Source: Bog-473 sp963824195
GTDB taxonomy: Bacteria > Actinomycetota > Acidimicrobiia > Acidimicrobiales > RAAP-2
Length of the DNA stretch: 64,000 nt
Assembly (NCBI GenBank): GCA_963824195.1
Contig: CAWGOJ010000039.1
Coordinates: 62,001 to 126,000 of the forward strand
Direction of reading: 5' to 3'
The notes beneath the pieces were generated by a model, which searched no databases, was not told where the DNA came from, and saw nothing but the letters and a program-made list of their open reading frames with translations. Shown here in pieces: positions 39,225 to 47,804 of the stretch (positions are counted from its first letter, which is position 1; each line of letters starts with the position of its first letter). The position numbers and the translations under genes were made by a program.

Positions 39225-40450
39225 GCCTCGGCCTCCTCTGACACCACGGCCTGCTCCGACACCTTGGCCTCCCCGGCAGGTTCCGCCTCGGCGGCCCCGT
39301 CGGCCTCCCCCGCCTCGGTGGCAGGAGCCTCACTCGTGTCCTCCGCCTGGTGCGACCACTCCTCGGCCGACATGGCCTCGCCGCCTTCGGCCGGCTTCCA
39401 CACGAGGTCACCGCTCTCGTTCTCGACCCACTCGCCCTCGGCCCAGTCCTGGTCGGCGTAGCCGGCCTCCTCCTCGGCGAGCTGAGTCTCGCTCTTGATG
39501 TCGATGCGCCACCCCGTGAGGCGGGCCGCCAGGCGGGCGTTCTGGCCCTCCTTGCCGATGGCGAGCGAAAGCTGGAAGTCGCTCACGATGACGGTGGCGG
39601 TGCCCGTCTCCTCGTCGAGTCGGACCTCACGCACCCGTGCCGGGGCCAGCGCGTTCTGAATGAGCTCGACCGGGTCGTCGGAGAACGGCACCACGTCGAC
39701 GCGCTCGCCGCGCAGCTCGTTGGTCACCATCCGCACCCGCGAACCGCGGGCACCGACGCAGGCACCGACCGGGTCGACATTGGGGTCGTTCGACCACACG
39801 GCGATCTTGGTGCGGTGGCCAGGCTCGCGCGCGGCCGCCTTGATCTCCACCACCCCGGAGCCGATCTCGGGCACCTCGAGCTCGAAGAGCCGCTTGATCA
39901 GCCCGGGGTGGGTACGACTGACCACGATCTGGGGACCCTTGGTGGTCTTGCGGACCTCGACGATGTAGGCCTTCAGGCGCGCGCCGTGCTCGTAGCGCTC
40001 GTAGGAGACCTGCTCGGCCTGGGGTAGCAACGCCTCCACTTTGCCCAGGTCGAGCAGCGTGTAGCGGTTGTCGGTCTGCTGGACGATCCCGGTGACGATG
40101 TCGCCCTCACGTCCCGCGTACTCCTCGTACTTCATGTCGCGCTCGACCTCGCGGATCCGCTGGAGGATCACCTGCTTGGCGGTCTGTGCGGCGATGCGCC
40201 CGAAGTCGTCGGGGGTGTCGTCCCACTCCCGGATGACCTCGCCCTCCTCGTTCAGCTCCTGCCCGTAGACCCGGATCTCGCCCGAGTCCGGGTCGATGGT
40301 GACCACGGCCTCCTCGGCGGCATCGGGACGGCGCTTGTAGGCCGCCACCAGCGCGTTGGCCAGGGCGTCGAGCAGTGTCTCGACCGAGATCCCCTTGTCG
40401 CGCGCGATCTGACCCAGTGCGTCGAGGAACTCGAAGTTGGTCTTGCTCAT
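39221..40450 (-). CDS. nusA: Transcription termination/antitermination factor NusA
   Basis: 409 aa. N-terminal RNA polymerase-binding domain (1-130), S1 domain (about 133-200, EGDIVTGIVQQTDNRYTLLD), then KH1 and KH2 with GACVGARGSRVRMVTNELRG and LAIGKEGQNARLAARLTGW. It modulates pausing, termination and rRNA antitermination. An acidic Glu/Ala-rich tail of about 60 residues follows KH2 in place of the acidic repeats of proteobacterial NusA. Its ATG overlaps the rimP stop; its TAA overlaps the presumed ATA start of ylxR, and its last codons supply AGGAGG for that gene. Confidence 0.96.
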   Translation of the reverse strand: MSKTNFEFLDALGQIARDKGISVETLLDALANALVAAYKRRPDAAEEAVVTIDPDSGEIRVYGQELNEEGEVIREWDDTPDDFGRIAAQTAKQVILQRIREVERDMKYEEYAGREGDIVTGIVQQTDNRYTLLDLGKVEALLPQAEQVSYERYEHGARLKAYIVEVRKTTKGPQIVVSRTHPGLIKRLFELEVPEIGSGVVEIKAAAREPGHRTKIAVWSNDPNVDPVGACVGARGSRVRMVTNELRGERVDVVPFSDDPVELIQNALAPARVREVRLDEETGTATVIVSDFQLSLAIGKEGQNARLAARLTGWRIDIKSETQLAEEEAGYADQDWAEGEWVENESGDLVWKPAEGGEAMSAEEWSHQAEDTSEAPATEAGEADGAAEAEPAGEAKVSEQAVVSEEAEA

Positions 40451-40944
40451 GGCCGCGTCACCCTCTCACTCTTCGATTTCCGGGGCGCCGGCCCCCACTC
40501 GAACACCGTCCGCGCCCGCTCGATCTGGTCGTAGGCGATCCGCATCTCGCCGTCCGGCACCTCGGGACCGGTCAGGGTGCATGCCGTCTCGTCCGCGCCG
40601 TCGAGCGTCCCCGTGATGCGCCGAACGTCCGCCGTGCCCGCATCCATACGGATGGTGACGGTCTCCCCCACGGCCCGGGCGAAGTGCGCCGGGGTCCGCA
40701 GGCGCCGTTCGAGCCCGGGGCTCGAGACGGACAGGGTGTACCGGCCTGGGATCGGGTCGAGGTCGTCGAGGGCGGCCGAGACCTCGCGGGTCGCCTCACC
40801 CAGCTCGTCGAGTCCGATACCCCCCTCGCAGTCGACGAAGACCGTGAGCTGGGCCCCGTGCAGCTCGACATCGACCAGGTCCAGGCCCCGCGCCTCGAGG
40901 ACGGGTGACAGCGCATCCGCCAGATCCGTCGTGTTCACGCTCAT
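40447..40944 (-). CDS. rimP: Ribosome maturation factor RimP
   Basis: 165 aa from ATG 40944, chosen over GTG 40953 because GAGGAGG ends eight bases before the ATG but abuts the GTG. LEARGLDLVDVELHGAQLTV and DPIPGRYTLSVSSPGLERRL are the RimP signature segments; a C-terminal SH3-like barrel follows. It is needed for 30S assembly. It is first in the nusA operon behind a hairpin leader, and overlaps nusA as ATGA. Confidence 0.93.
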   Translation of the reverse strand: MSVNTTDLADALSPVLEARGLDLVDVELHGAQLTVFVDCEGGIGLDELGEATREVSAALDDLDPIPGRYTLSVSSPGLERRLRTPAHFARAVGETVTIRMDAGTADVRRITGTLDGADETACTLTGPEVPDGEMRIAYDQIERARTVFEWGPAPRKSKSERVTRP

Positions 40945-40988
40945 CGCCGTCACCTCCTCTCATCGTCCTCAGTGTCCCCGCAAAGCGA

Positions 40989-41012
40989 AAGCGTGGGCCG
41001 CAGCCCACGCTT
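40989..41012 (-). terminator. 10-bp hairpin in the leader between proS and rimP
   Basis: AAGCGTGGGC (40989-40998) and GCCCACGCTT (41003-41012) form a perfect ten-base stem with a four-base loop; on the minus strand it is followed by TCGCTTTG, a poor U-tract. It may terminate proS, or act as an attenuator in the leader made from the promoter at 41049-41057. Confidence 0.6.
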
Positions 41013-41048
41013 CAACGAGGTACTGATCTAAAAATGGACAGCTGGATG

Positions 41049-41057
41049 ATTATAGCA
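41049..41057 (-). promoter_or_regulatory. Extended -10 promoter of the rimP-nusA operon
   Basis: Minus strand TGCTATAAT: a perfect TATAAT with the TGn extension. No recognisable -35 lies 17 bp upstream, as expected of extended -10 promoters. It lies just after the proS stop, giving a leader of about 100 nt that contains the 10-bp hairpin. AT content is locally high against GC-rich flanks. Confidence 0.65.
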
Positions 41058-41066
41058 ATTCCGGCG

Positions 41067-42479
41067 CTAGTACGACCGGCCCACCACGGCGACGAGCTCG
41101 TCCTCGGCATCCCCCACCTGGGCCAGCGACCCGTCGGCGCGCTGCAGGCAGCGCACGCTGATCGCGTGCTCGGCCAGCCGGTCCTCGCCGTCCGGCCCGA
41201 GCGCGCCCAGCGGGACGCGCGCGAAACCGACCGACCCCGCCTCCACGGCCTCGGCCAGCGAGGCGGCGTCCGCCGTCCGGGCGTCCCGGGCCGCCGTCGC
41301 CTCGGCCAGGAGCTCGGCCCCTGCCGTAGCGAGGACGGTGGTCACCGTGGCGGTCACGGAGCCCAGGGCGACGTTCTCCTTCTCCCGCCGGTGACGGGTG
41401 ACCACGGTGACGTTGCCCTCGGCGAGGTCGCGGGGGCCCACTTCCACCCGGACCGGGACGCCCTTGAGCTCCCAATCGACGCTGCGCCGCCCGAAGCTGG
41501 TGTCGGTCCGGTCGTCGAGGCGGACCCGGTGCCCCTCCACCCGTAGCTCGGCGACCAACGCGTCCGCTGCGGTGCGGACCTCGGGGGCGTCCTTGACGAT
41601 CAGGACCACCACCTGCGCCGGCGCCAGGGTCGGTGGGAGGCGTAGGCCGAAGTCGTCGCCATGCCCCATGACGAGCGCGCCGACGAGGCGGGTGGAGACC
41701 CCCCACGAGGTCTGCCATACGTACTCGCGCCCGCCCGACGCGTTGGAGTACGCGATGTCGAAGGGACGCGAGAAGTTCTGCCCCAACTCGTGGCTCGTGC
41801 CCATCTGCAGCGCCTTGCCGTCACCCATCATCCCCTCGCAGGTCCAGGTCCGGTTCGCCCCGGCAAACCGCTCACGGGCCGTTTTGTGGCCGGTCAGCAC
41901 GGGAATGCCCAGCACGTCGAACATGGTCGAGCGGTAGACCTGGTCCAGGATGCGCAGCGCGTAGGAGCGGGCGTCCTCCTCGGTGGCATGCGCGGTGTGA
42001 CCCTCTTGCCAGAGGAACTCGGTCGTCCGCAGGAAGAGCCGCGGACGGAGCTCCCAGCGCACCACGTTCGCCCATTGGTTGATGAGCAACGGCAGGTCAC
42101 GGTGGCTCTGCACCCACTTGGAGAAGAAGCTGTTGACCACCGTCTCGCTGGTGGGGCGCACGACGAGGGGCTCCTCGAGCTCCTTCCCGCCACCGTGGGT
42201 GACCACCGCCAGCTCCGGGGCGAAGCCCTCGACGTGCTCGGCCTCGAGCTTGAGGAACGATTCGGGGATGAACAGTGGGAAGTAGGCGTTCTCCGCCCCG
42301 GCCTCTTTGATGCGCCGGTCGAGCTCGGCCTGCATCAACTCCCAGATCCCGTAGCCCCAGGGGCGGATGACCATGGTGCCGCGGGCCGGGCCGTTGTCGG
42401 CCATCTCGGCGCCGGCGATGACCTCTTGGTACCAGCGCGGAAAGTCCTCCTCCCGCGACACGATGGCACCCTTGGACAT
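41067..42479 (-). CDS. proS: Prolyl-tRNA synthetase, short archaeal/eukaryote-like type
   Basis: 470 aa from ATG 42479. Class II motifs are clear: motif 2 in NVVRWELRPRLFLRTTEFLWQ (shown in part) and motif 3 in GVSTRLVGALVMGHGDD. It lacks the long INS editing insertion between motifs 2 and 3 present in the 570-aa bacterial ProRS, and ends with an anticodon domain and a zinc-like C-terminal region characteristic of the archaeal-type enzyme. It charges tRNA-Pro. It follows ispG in the same direction with 22 bp between, and is transcribed toward rimP. Confidence 0.94.
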   Translation of the reverse strand: MSKGAIVSREEDFPRWYQEVIAGAEMADNGPARGTMVIRPWGYGIWELMQAELDRRIKEAGAENAYFPLFIPESFLKLEAEHVEGFAPELAVVTHGGGKELEEPLVVRPTSETVVNSFFSKWVQSHRDLPLLINQWANVVRWELRPRLFLRTTEFLWQEGHTAHATEEDARSYALRILDQVYRSTMFDVLGIPVLTGHKTARERFAGANRTWTCEGMMGDGKALQMGTSHELGQNFSRPFDIAYSNASGGREYVWQTSWGVSTRLVGALVMGHGDDFGLRLPPTLAPAQVVVLIVKDAPEVRTAADALVAELRVEGHRVRLDDRTDTSFGRRSVDWELKGVPVRVEVGPRDLAEGNVTVVTRHRREKENVALGSVTATVTTVLATAGAELLAEATAARDARTADAASLAEAVEAGSVGFARVPLGALGPDGEDRLAEHAISVRCLQRADGSLAQVGDAEDELVAVVGRSY

Positions 42480-42501
42480 GGGTGCGCAGGCTAGTGCTGC
42501 G

Positions 42502-43731
42502 CTAGCTGTCGCCGTGCCGCCGGATGATCTCGATCTTTGCGGAGGTCTGGTTGGGGTCGTCCCCCGTCGACGCGAGCAGCGCGCGCCGGTCGGCCTCCGC
42601 CTCCGCCTCGGCGGTCTTGTCCGCCGCCGCCATGCGCGCCTCGACGCCCTCGGCGACGAGGCGCTCGGCCTCGTCGACAAGCGCGGCAACCATGTCCGCC
42701 TCGGGGACCACGCGGATGATCTTGCCCCGGATGAACAGGTGGCCTTTCTGCTTGCCCGCCGCGATGCCGATGTCGGCCTCCCGCGCCTCGCCGGGACCGT
42801 TGACGACGCATCCCATGACGGCGACCTGGATGGGCAGGTTGAGCTTCTCGAGCGCCTCCTGGGCCTCCTTGGCGACCGCGATCACGTCGACCTGGGCCCG
42901 GCCGCACGACGGACAGGCGATGAGGTCCAGACCCTTGCGCTCGCGCAGCCCCAGCGACTCGAGCAGCTGGCGGCCGGCGCGCGCCTCCTCGACGGGGTCG
43001 GCCGTGAGCGAGAACCGGATGGTGTCGCCGATACCCTCGGCCAGGAGGGCGCCGATGCCGGCGGTGCCCTTCACCAGTCCGGCCGGCGGCGGTCCCGCCT
43101 CGGTCACCCCGAGGTGCAGGGGATGGTCGAAGGTCTCGGACGCCAGACGGTAGGCGGCGATCATGAGGGCGACGGACGATGCCTTGACCGAGATCTTGAC
43201 GTCGTCGAATCCGACCTCCTCGAAGAAGGCCAGCTCGTTGCGTGCCGACTCCACCAGCGCCTCGGGGGTGGCACCCCCGTACTTCTTGTAGAGGTCGGGG
43301 TGCAGGGACCCCGCGTTGACCCCGATGCGGATCGGCACGCCGCGGTCACGGGCCTCGGCGGCCACCTGCTTGATCTCGGCCTCCTTGCGCAGGTTGCCGG
43401 GGTTGAGGCGCAACCCCTGCACACCGGCTTCGAGCGCCGCGAGCGCCATCTCGTGGTGGAAGTGGATGTCGGCCACGATCGGCACGGGCGAGCGCGGGAC
43501 GATGTGGGCCAGGCCCTCGGCCGCCGCCTCTTCGTTGCAGGTGCAGCGCACGATGTCCGCTCCCGCCGCCGCCAGCGCGTAAATCTGAGCCAGTGTGCCG
43601 TCGACGTCCGCCGTCTTCGTGGTCGTCATCGACTGCACCGTGATGGGGGCGCCGTCGCCGATGGGCACCCCGCCCAGAGTGATTCGACGTGTCGGCCGGC
43701 GAGGTGGCAACAAGGAGGAAGAGAGCTCCAC
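42502..43731 (-). CDS. ispG: 4-hydroxy-3-methylbut-2-en-1-yl diphosphate synthase
   Basis: 409 aa from GTG 43731, five bases after the rseP stop. ITVQSMTTTKTADVDGTLAQ opens the TIM-barrel part; the 4Fe-4S ligands are in LIACPSCGRAQVD (C-x2-C) and VMGCVVNGPGEAREADIGI. It converts MEcPP to HMBPP in the MEP isoprenoid pathway. The bacterial two-domain type fits. Together with dxr it brackets rseP, a gene order common in Actinobacteriota. A C-terminal tail of about 25 residues is Ala/Glu-rich. Confidence 0.96.
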   Translation of the reverse strand: MELSSSLLPPRRPTRRITLGGVPIGDGAPITVQSMTTTKTADVDGTLAQIYALAAAGADIVRCTCNEEAAAEGLAHIVPRSPVPIVADIHFHHEMALAALEAGVQGLRLNPGNLRKEAEIKQVAAEARDRGVPIRIGVNAGSLHPDLYKKYGGATPEALVESARNELAFFEEVGFDDVKISVKASSVALMIAAYRLASETFDHPLHLGVTEAGPPPAGLVKGTAGIGALLAEGIGDTIRFSLTADPVEEARAGRQLLESLGLRERKGLDLIACPSCGRAQVDVIAVAKEAQEALEKLNLPIQVAVMGCVVNGPGEAREADIGIAAGKQKGHLFIRGKIIRVVPEADMVAALVDEAERLVAEGVEARMAAADKTAEAEAEADRRALLASTGDDPNQTSAKIEIIRRHGDS

Positions 43732-43736
43732 GACGG

Positions 43737-45038
43737 TCAGTGCGGGAGTTGCAGCGGGTGGGTGATGTCGAGATAGATGCCGGCAAAGACGAAGACGGCG
43801 AGGAAGGCGATGAAGAGTGCGGCCACCGGGAACAGCTTGGTGATGTCGGCCCGGTAGTACGCCTGGCCCTTCTTCGTGCGGATCCACTCGTAGGCCGCGA
43901 CGGCGACGTGCCCGCCGTCAAGGGGGATCATCGGCAGCATGTTCAGGATCCCGAACACGATGTTGATGGCGATGAGCAACATCAGGACCGAAGCGAGGCC
44001 CGCGTGCTCCGACTGTGCACCCAGGTTGGCGATACCGAGGATGGAGACGGGGCGCGGTGCCGAGCCTGGGTTGTCCGCCGCCGACCTGGCGGCCTTGGAG
44101 TTCGTGACCTGGTGGTACACCGAGGTCAGGCCGCTAGGCGAGAAGATCTGGCCGATCCCGGCCACCTCCGCGGTGGTGGCCTGCCACATGGTGGAGAACG
44201 AGTCGCCGATGGAGGCGAGGGGGCCAACGGGCGCGGTGGCCTGGCTGATCTCCACGCCGAGGTAGCCCCGGTTGGTCAGCGTCTGGCCGCCCACGGTGAT
44301 GCCCTTCCCATCGGCTGGCGTGGCCGTCAGATGGATCAGCTTGCCGTCCCGCTCCACCCCGAGATTCAGCGGCTTGCCGGTGGAGCGCTTGATGATGTCC
44401 GTCATGGTGGTGGCGCTCTTGAAGGACTTCCCGTCAATGGAGACGATGGTGTCCCCGGCCTTCAGGCCGGCCAGCGCAGCGGGTGTCTCCACGCCGGGCC
44501 AGTGTTCGACGGAGGCCACCGTGTAGTTGTTGGTGGCCATCCCGAACCCGAGGACCAGGATCACGGCCAGGACGAAAGCGATCAGGAAGTGCATGGCCGA
44601 CCCTGCCGATGCCACGATGATCCGCTGGTGGAAGGGCTGCTGGCGATAGGCGCGGGTCTCGTCCTCGGGCGCCACGTCCTCCACCGAGGTGAAGCCCGTG
44701 ATGCGCACGTACCCGCCGGCCGGGATCGCCTTGACGCCGTACTCGGTCTCCCCCCGGCGCACGGACCAGAGGCGGGGCCCGAACCCCACGAAATACTCGG
44801 TCACCTTCATGCCGGCCCGCTTGGCGGTGACGAAGTGACCCAGCTCGTGGAGCATGACGATGGCCACGAGGATGGCGATGAACAGGAGCAGGTCGCCCTT
44901 GCCGGTCACGATGGCCAGGATCGTGATCAGCGCGACGGCACCCAGGAGCTGCACGACCCGGACCGGGTTACCGGTCGGCTTCGGGTCGGGACCGGGGGGG
45001 GTCTCGGCCGGCGGGGCCTCCTTCTCGGTGAGCGTCAT
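43737..45038 (-). CDS. rseP: Site-2 protease RseP/MucP-like (M50 zinc metallopeptidase)
   Basis: 433 aa. HELGH in IVMLHELGHFVTAKRAGMKV carries the zinc ligands; a PDZ domain lies in the middle (ALAGLKAGDTIVSIDGKSF) and LDGGH near the C-terminus supplies the third ligand; about four membrane segments. It cleaves anti-sigma factors or signal peptides within the membrane after a first site-1 cut. ATG 45038; dxr is 13 bp upstream and ispG overlaps closely downstream. A hydrophilic N-terminus rich in Pro and Glu precedes the first membrane segment. Confidence 0.94.
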   Translation of the reverse strand: MTLTEKEAPPAETPPGPDPKPTGNPVRVVQLLGAVALITILAIVTGKGDLLLFIAILVAIVMLHELGHFVTAKRAGMKVTEYFVGFGPRLWSVRRGETEYGVKAIPAGGYVRITGFTSVEDVAPEDETRAYRQQPFHQRIIVASAGSAMHFLIAFVLAVILVLGFGMATNNYTVASVEHWPGVETPAALAGLKAGDTIVSIDGKSFKSATTMTDIIKRSTGKPLNLGVERDGKLIHLTATPADGKGITVGGQTLTNRGYLGVEISQATAPVGPLASIGDSFSTMWQATTAEVAGIGQIFSPSGLTSVYHQVTNSKAARSAADNPGSAPRPVSILGIANLGAQSEHAGLASVLMLLIAINIVFGILNMLPMIPLDGGHVAVAAYEWIRTKKGQAYYRADITKLFPVAALFIAFLAVFVFAGIYLDITHPLQLPH

Positions 45039-45051
45039 GGCACGCTCAACG

Positions 45052-46221
45052 CTACCGTCCGCCTCCTGCCGCCAGGCGGCGGGCCACGATCACCCCGGCT
45101 CGGGCCCGGGCCTCGGCGTCGGCGGCCAACACCCCTTCCACCTCGTCGACGTGGTCGTCGACCCAGGCTTCGAGGGTCTCGGCCACCACGTCGGCGATGG
45201 CGCTCCAGCCGAGTCTCCCCGCCAGGAAGGCCTCCACCGCCACCTCGTTCGCCGCGCTGAGCCAGGCAGGGGCCGAGCCACCGTCGCGGCCCGCGGCGTA
45301 GGCCAGGTCGATGCACCGGAAGACCGACCGGTCGGGCGGCTCGAAGGTCAGGGTCTGCGCCCGTGACCAGTCCATGGCGCCGTGGGGCGACGTGGCGCGG
45401 TCGGGCCACCCGAGGGCATAGCTGATGGGGAGCCGCATGTCGGGCTCGGACAGTTGGGCCAACGTCGACCCGTCGCGCAGCTCCACCATGGAATGGACGA
45501 TCGACTGCGGGTGCACCACGATCCCGATCCGGTCGTAGTCGACGCCGAAGAGCTCGTGGGCCTCAATGACCTCGAGCCCCTTGTTCATCAGCGTCGACGA
45601 GTCGATGGTGATCTTCGGCCCCATCGACCACGTGGGATGCGCGAGAGCGTCGGCCACCGTGACCGCGCCGAGCCGCTCGGCCGGCCAACCCCGGAACGGG
45701 CCACCCGATGCGGTGAGGAGCAGCCGGGCCACGTCCGTCGTCCCCCGCAGGGAGGCCAGGCACTGGTGGAGCGCGCAGTGCTCCGAGTCGACGGGGACGA
45801 TCTCCGCCCCGGGCGTGCGCCGCGCCTTCTGCACGACCGGCGCCCCGGCGATGAGCGACTCCTTGTTGGCCAGCGCCAGCAGCTTGCCGCCCTCCAGCGC
45901 CGCCATCGTCACGGGGAGTCCCGCAAAACCGACCACTGCGTTGAGCACGACGTCGGCGCCATGCGTCGCCTCGACCATCCCGTCGACACCGACGAGGACC
46001 TCGGTGCCCGCCGGCACACCGTCGCGCACGAGGGAGTAGAGGTCCGGGTCGCCGATGACGACGACGGTGGGCCGGACCTCGACGGCCTGGGCCACGAGCT
46101 CGGCCGCCGAGCTCTGCGCGGCCAGTGCGTGCACGCCGAACCGCTCGGGCTCGCTGCGCATGACGTCGAGCGCCTGGGTGCCGATGGAGCCCGTGGAGCC
46201 CATCAGGCTGACCGTGCGCAT
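45052..46221 (-). CDS. dxr: 1-deoxy-D-xylulose 5-phosphate reductoisomerase
   Basis: 389 aa. NADPH-binding SLMGSTGSIGTQALDVM at the N-terminus; VPVDSEHCALHQCL (metal-binding Glu/Asp region) and TASGGPFRG in the middle; WSMGPKITIDSSTLMNKGLE is the signature around the catalytic site. It makes 2-C-methyl-D-erythritol 4-phosphate in the MEP pathway. The ATG is 5 bp downstream of the cdsA stop in the transcript direction. Length and motifs are normal. Confidence 0.97.
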   Translation of the reverse strand: MRTVSLMGSTGSIGTQALDVMRSEPERFGVHALAAQSSAAELVAQAVEVRPTVVVIGDPDLYSLVRDGVPAGTEVLVGVDGMVEATHGADVVLNAVVGFAGLPVTMAALEGGKLLALANKESLIAGAPVVQKARRTPGAEIVPVDSEHCALHQCLASLRGTTDVARLLLTASGGPFRGWPAERLGAVTVADALAHPTWSMGPKITIDSSTLMNKGLEVIEAHELFGVDYDRIGIVVHPQSIVHSMVELRDGSTLAQLSEPDMRLPISYALGWPDRATSPHGAMDWSRAQTLTFEPPDRSVFRCIDLAYAAGRDGGSAPAWLSAANEVAVEAFLAGRLGWSAIADVVAETLEAWVDDHVDEVEGVLAADAEARARAGVIVARRLAAGGGR

Positions 46222-46225
46222 CAGC

Positions 46226-47791
46226 TCACCCGAGGTGGAGCGCCTTGACCACGAAGTACGTGGCGGGAAGGACGAAGAGGAGGCCGTCGAAGCGGTCGAG
46301 GATGCCGCCGTGGCCGGGCAGGAGCCGCCCCATGTCCTTGATGCCGAGGTGCCGCTTGACCATGGACTGGCTCAGGTCGCCGAGCGGCGCCACGATCGCC
46401 ACGACGACCCCGTAGAGCGCGGCCTTGCTGATGGTCCACGGGTGGATGAAGTGCACCACGATCACCGAGACGAGGATGGCCGCCACGGCGCCACCGATCA
46501 GCCCCTCCCAGCTCTTGTTGGGGCTGATGGAGGGCGCGAGCTGGTGTCGACCCATCGCGGAGCCCACCAGCAGCGACGCGACGTCGTCGGCCACGGTCAC
46601 GATGACCGCGGCGAGAAGGAACGCGATGCCGTGGCGATCCGGGAAGAGGTTCGGGTCGAGGAGCAGAGCGGCGAAGGACCCGAACGCGCCCACCCAGGCG
46701 AAGACGAAGACGGTCGAGACGAGGCCGGTCACGGGGTCCGCCGCCGGCTCCACCCGGGCCAGGTACCAGATGAAGGAACCGGCGACCAACAGGACGAGCA
46801 CGAGTGGCAGCGCCGCCACGCCCTTGTTGTACGTCTCGATCATCAGCGAGAGCACCCCGACCAGGCCCAGCAGCGTGGCGGGGTGATAGTGGGCGCGCCG
46901 GAATGCAGCGTACGCCTCGGCGGTGGCCAGCAGCACCACGATTGTGACCAGGACCACCGTCGCCACCGTGCCGGCGGCGAAGCAGGCGAGGCCGACGATG
47001 CCGAACAGCACACCGACGCCGATCGCCACCCGCATGTCGCGTCCGCCGGTACCCGCGGTGTTGACGTTGCCGGTGCGCGGGGTCCCACGGGAGCGCGACG
47101 TGCGCGGGGCACGCGCCTTGGGCTCGGGTGGCTGGGGCGGTGTCAGCCGCGACGCCGCCGCGGCAGAGGCCGCCGCCGTCTCGGGCGACGCCACGCGCGG
47201 CGCCACCTCTGCCGGCTCGTACTCGGGCTCGAGCGGTGGTTCCTGCAGCACGATCGGCTCGGGCTGGTACAGCGGCTCGGGCTGGTACAGCGGCTCGGGC
47301 TCGTACAGCGGCTCCGGACCCGGGCCGGGCTCCTCGCCGGGCTCGGGGGGGATGACCAGCGTGTCGTCGGACTCGAAGTGCCAGGGCTGGCGCTCGACGT
47401 CGACCTCCTCGCGCTGCTCGTTGAGGAGCGCCCCGACGGCCGGCAGCTCGTCGGAGAGCATGGACGGCTCGAAGATCTCCTCCTGGGCTTCCCAGTCGTT
47501 GTCCTCCTCGCGCCATGTGGGCGGCGCGACGAGCTCGTCACCGGTGCTGCGGTCGAGCACCGCCGGAACCTGACCGGTCGGCGCGTCGTTCCAGTGAGGC
47601 AGGTCGGGATGCTCGTCGGCGACCGGACCGGTCACTTCGCGGACGGAGTCGCCCGCCGGCTCCGCGCCGATAATGCGCACCCGCCCCGAGTGATACGTCG
47701 GCGGGTCCTCTTCGATCGGCTCCGTGGCCGGATCGCCCATGCCGTCGAGGCCGCTGTCGATCTCGTCGTTGTCGTCGGTGCCGTCTGCCAT
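46226..47791 (-). CDS. cdsA: Phosphatidate cytidylyltransferase with long acidic N-terminal extension
   Basis: 521 aa; the catalytic domain is residues about 270-521, with six or more membrane segments and the CDS signature SMVKRHLGIKDMGRLLPGHG then GGILDRFDGLL. It makes CDP-diacylglycerol from phosphatidate and CTP. The first 230 residues are hydrophilic, acidic and proline-rich with tandem PEPLYQ hexapeptides (encoded by 18-bp repeats around 47250-47310); similar extensions occur in Actinobacteria but vary. Cytoplasmic tail role unknown. ATG 47791, 13 bp after the frr stop. Confidence 0.94.
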   Translation of the reverse strand: MADGTDDNDEIDSGLDGMGDPATEPIEEDPPTYHSGRVRIIGAEPAGDSVREVTGPVADEHPDLPHWNDAPTGQVPAVLDRSTGDELVAPPTWREEDNDWEAQEEIFEPSMLSDELPAVGALLNEQREEVDVERQPWHFESDDTLVIPPEPGEEPGPGPEPLYEPEPLYQPEPLYQPEPIVLQEPPLEPEYEPAEVAPRVASPETAAASAAAASRLTPPQPPEPKARAPRTSRSRGTPRTGNVNTAGTGGRDMRVAIGVGVLFGIVGLACFAAGTVATVVLVTIVVLLATAEAYAAFRRAHYHPATLLGLVGVLSLMIETYNKGVAALPLVLVLLVAGSFIWYLARVEPAADPVTGLVSTVFVFAWVGAFGSFAALLLDPNLFPDRHGIAFLLAAVIVTVADDVASLLVGSAMGRHQLAPSISPNKSWEGLIGGAVAAILVSVIVVHFIHPWTISKAALYGVVVAIVAPLGDLSQSMVKRHLGIKDMGRLLPGHGGILDRFDGLLFVLPATYFVVKALHLG

Positions 47792-47804
47792 GTCCTGTCG
47801 CTCC

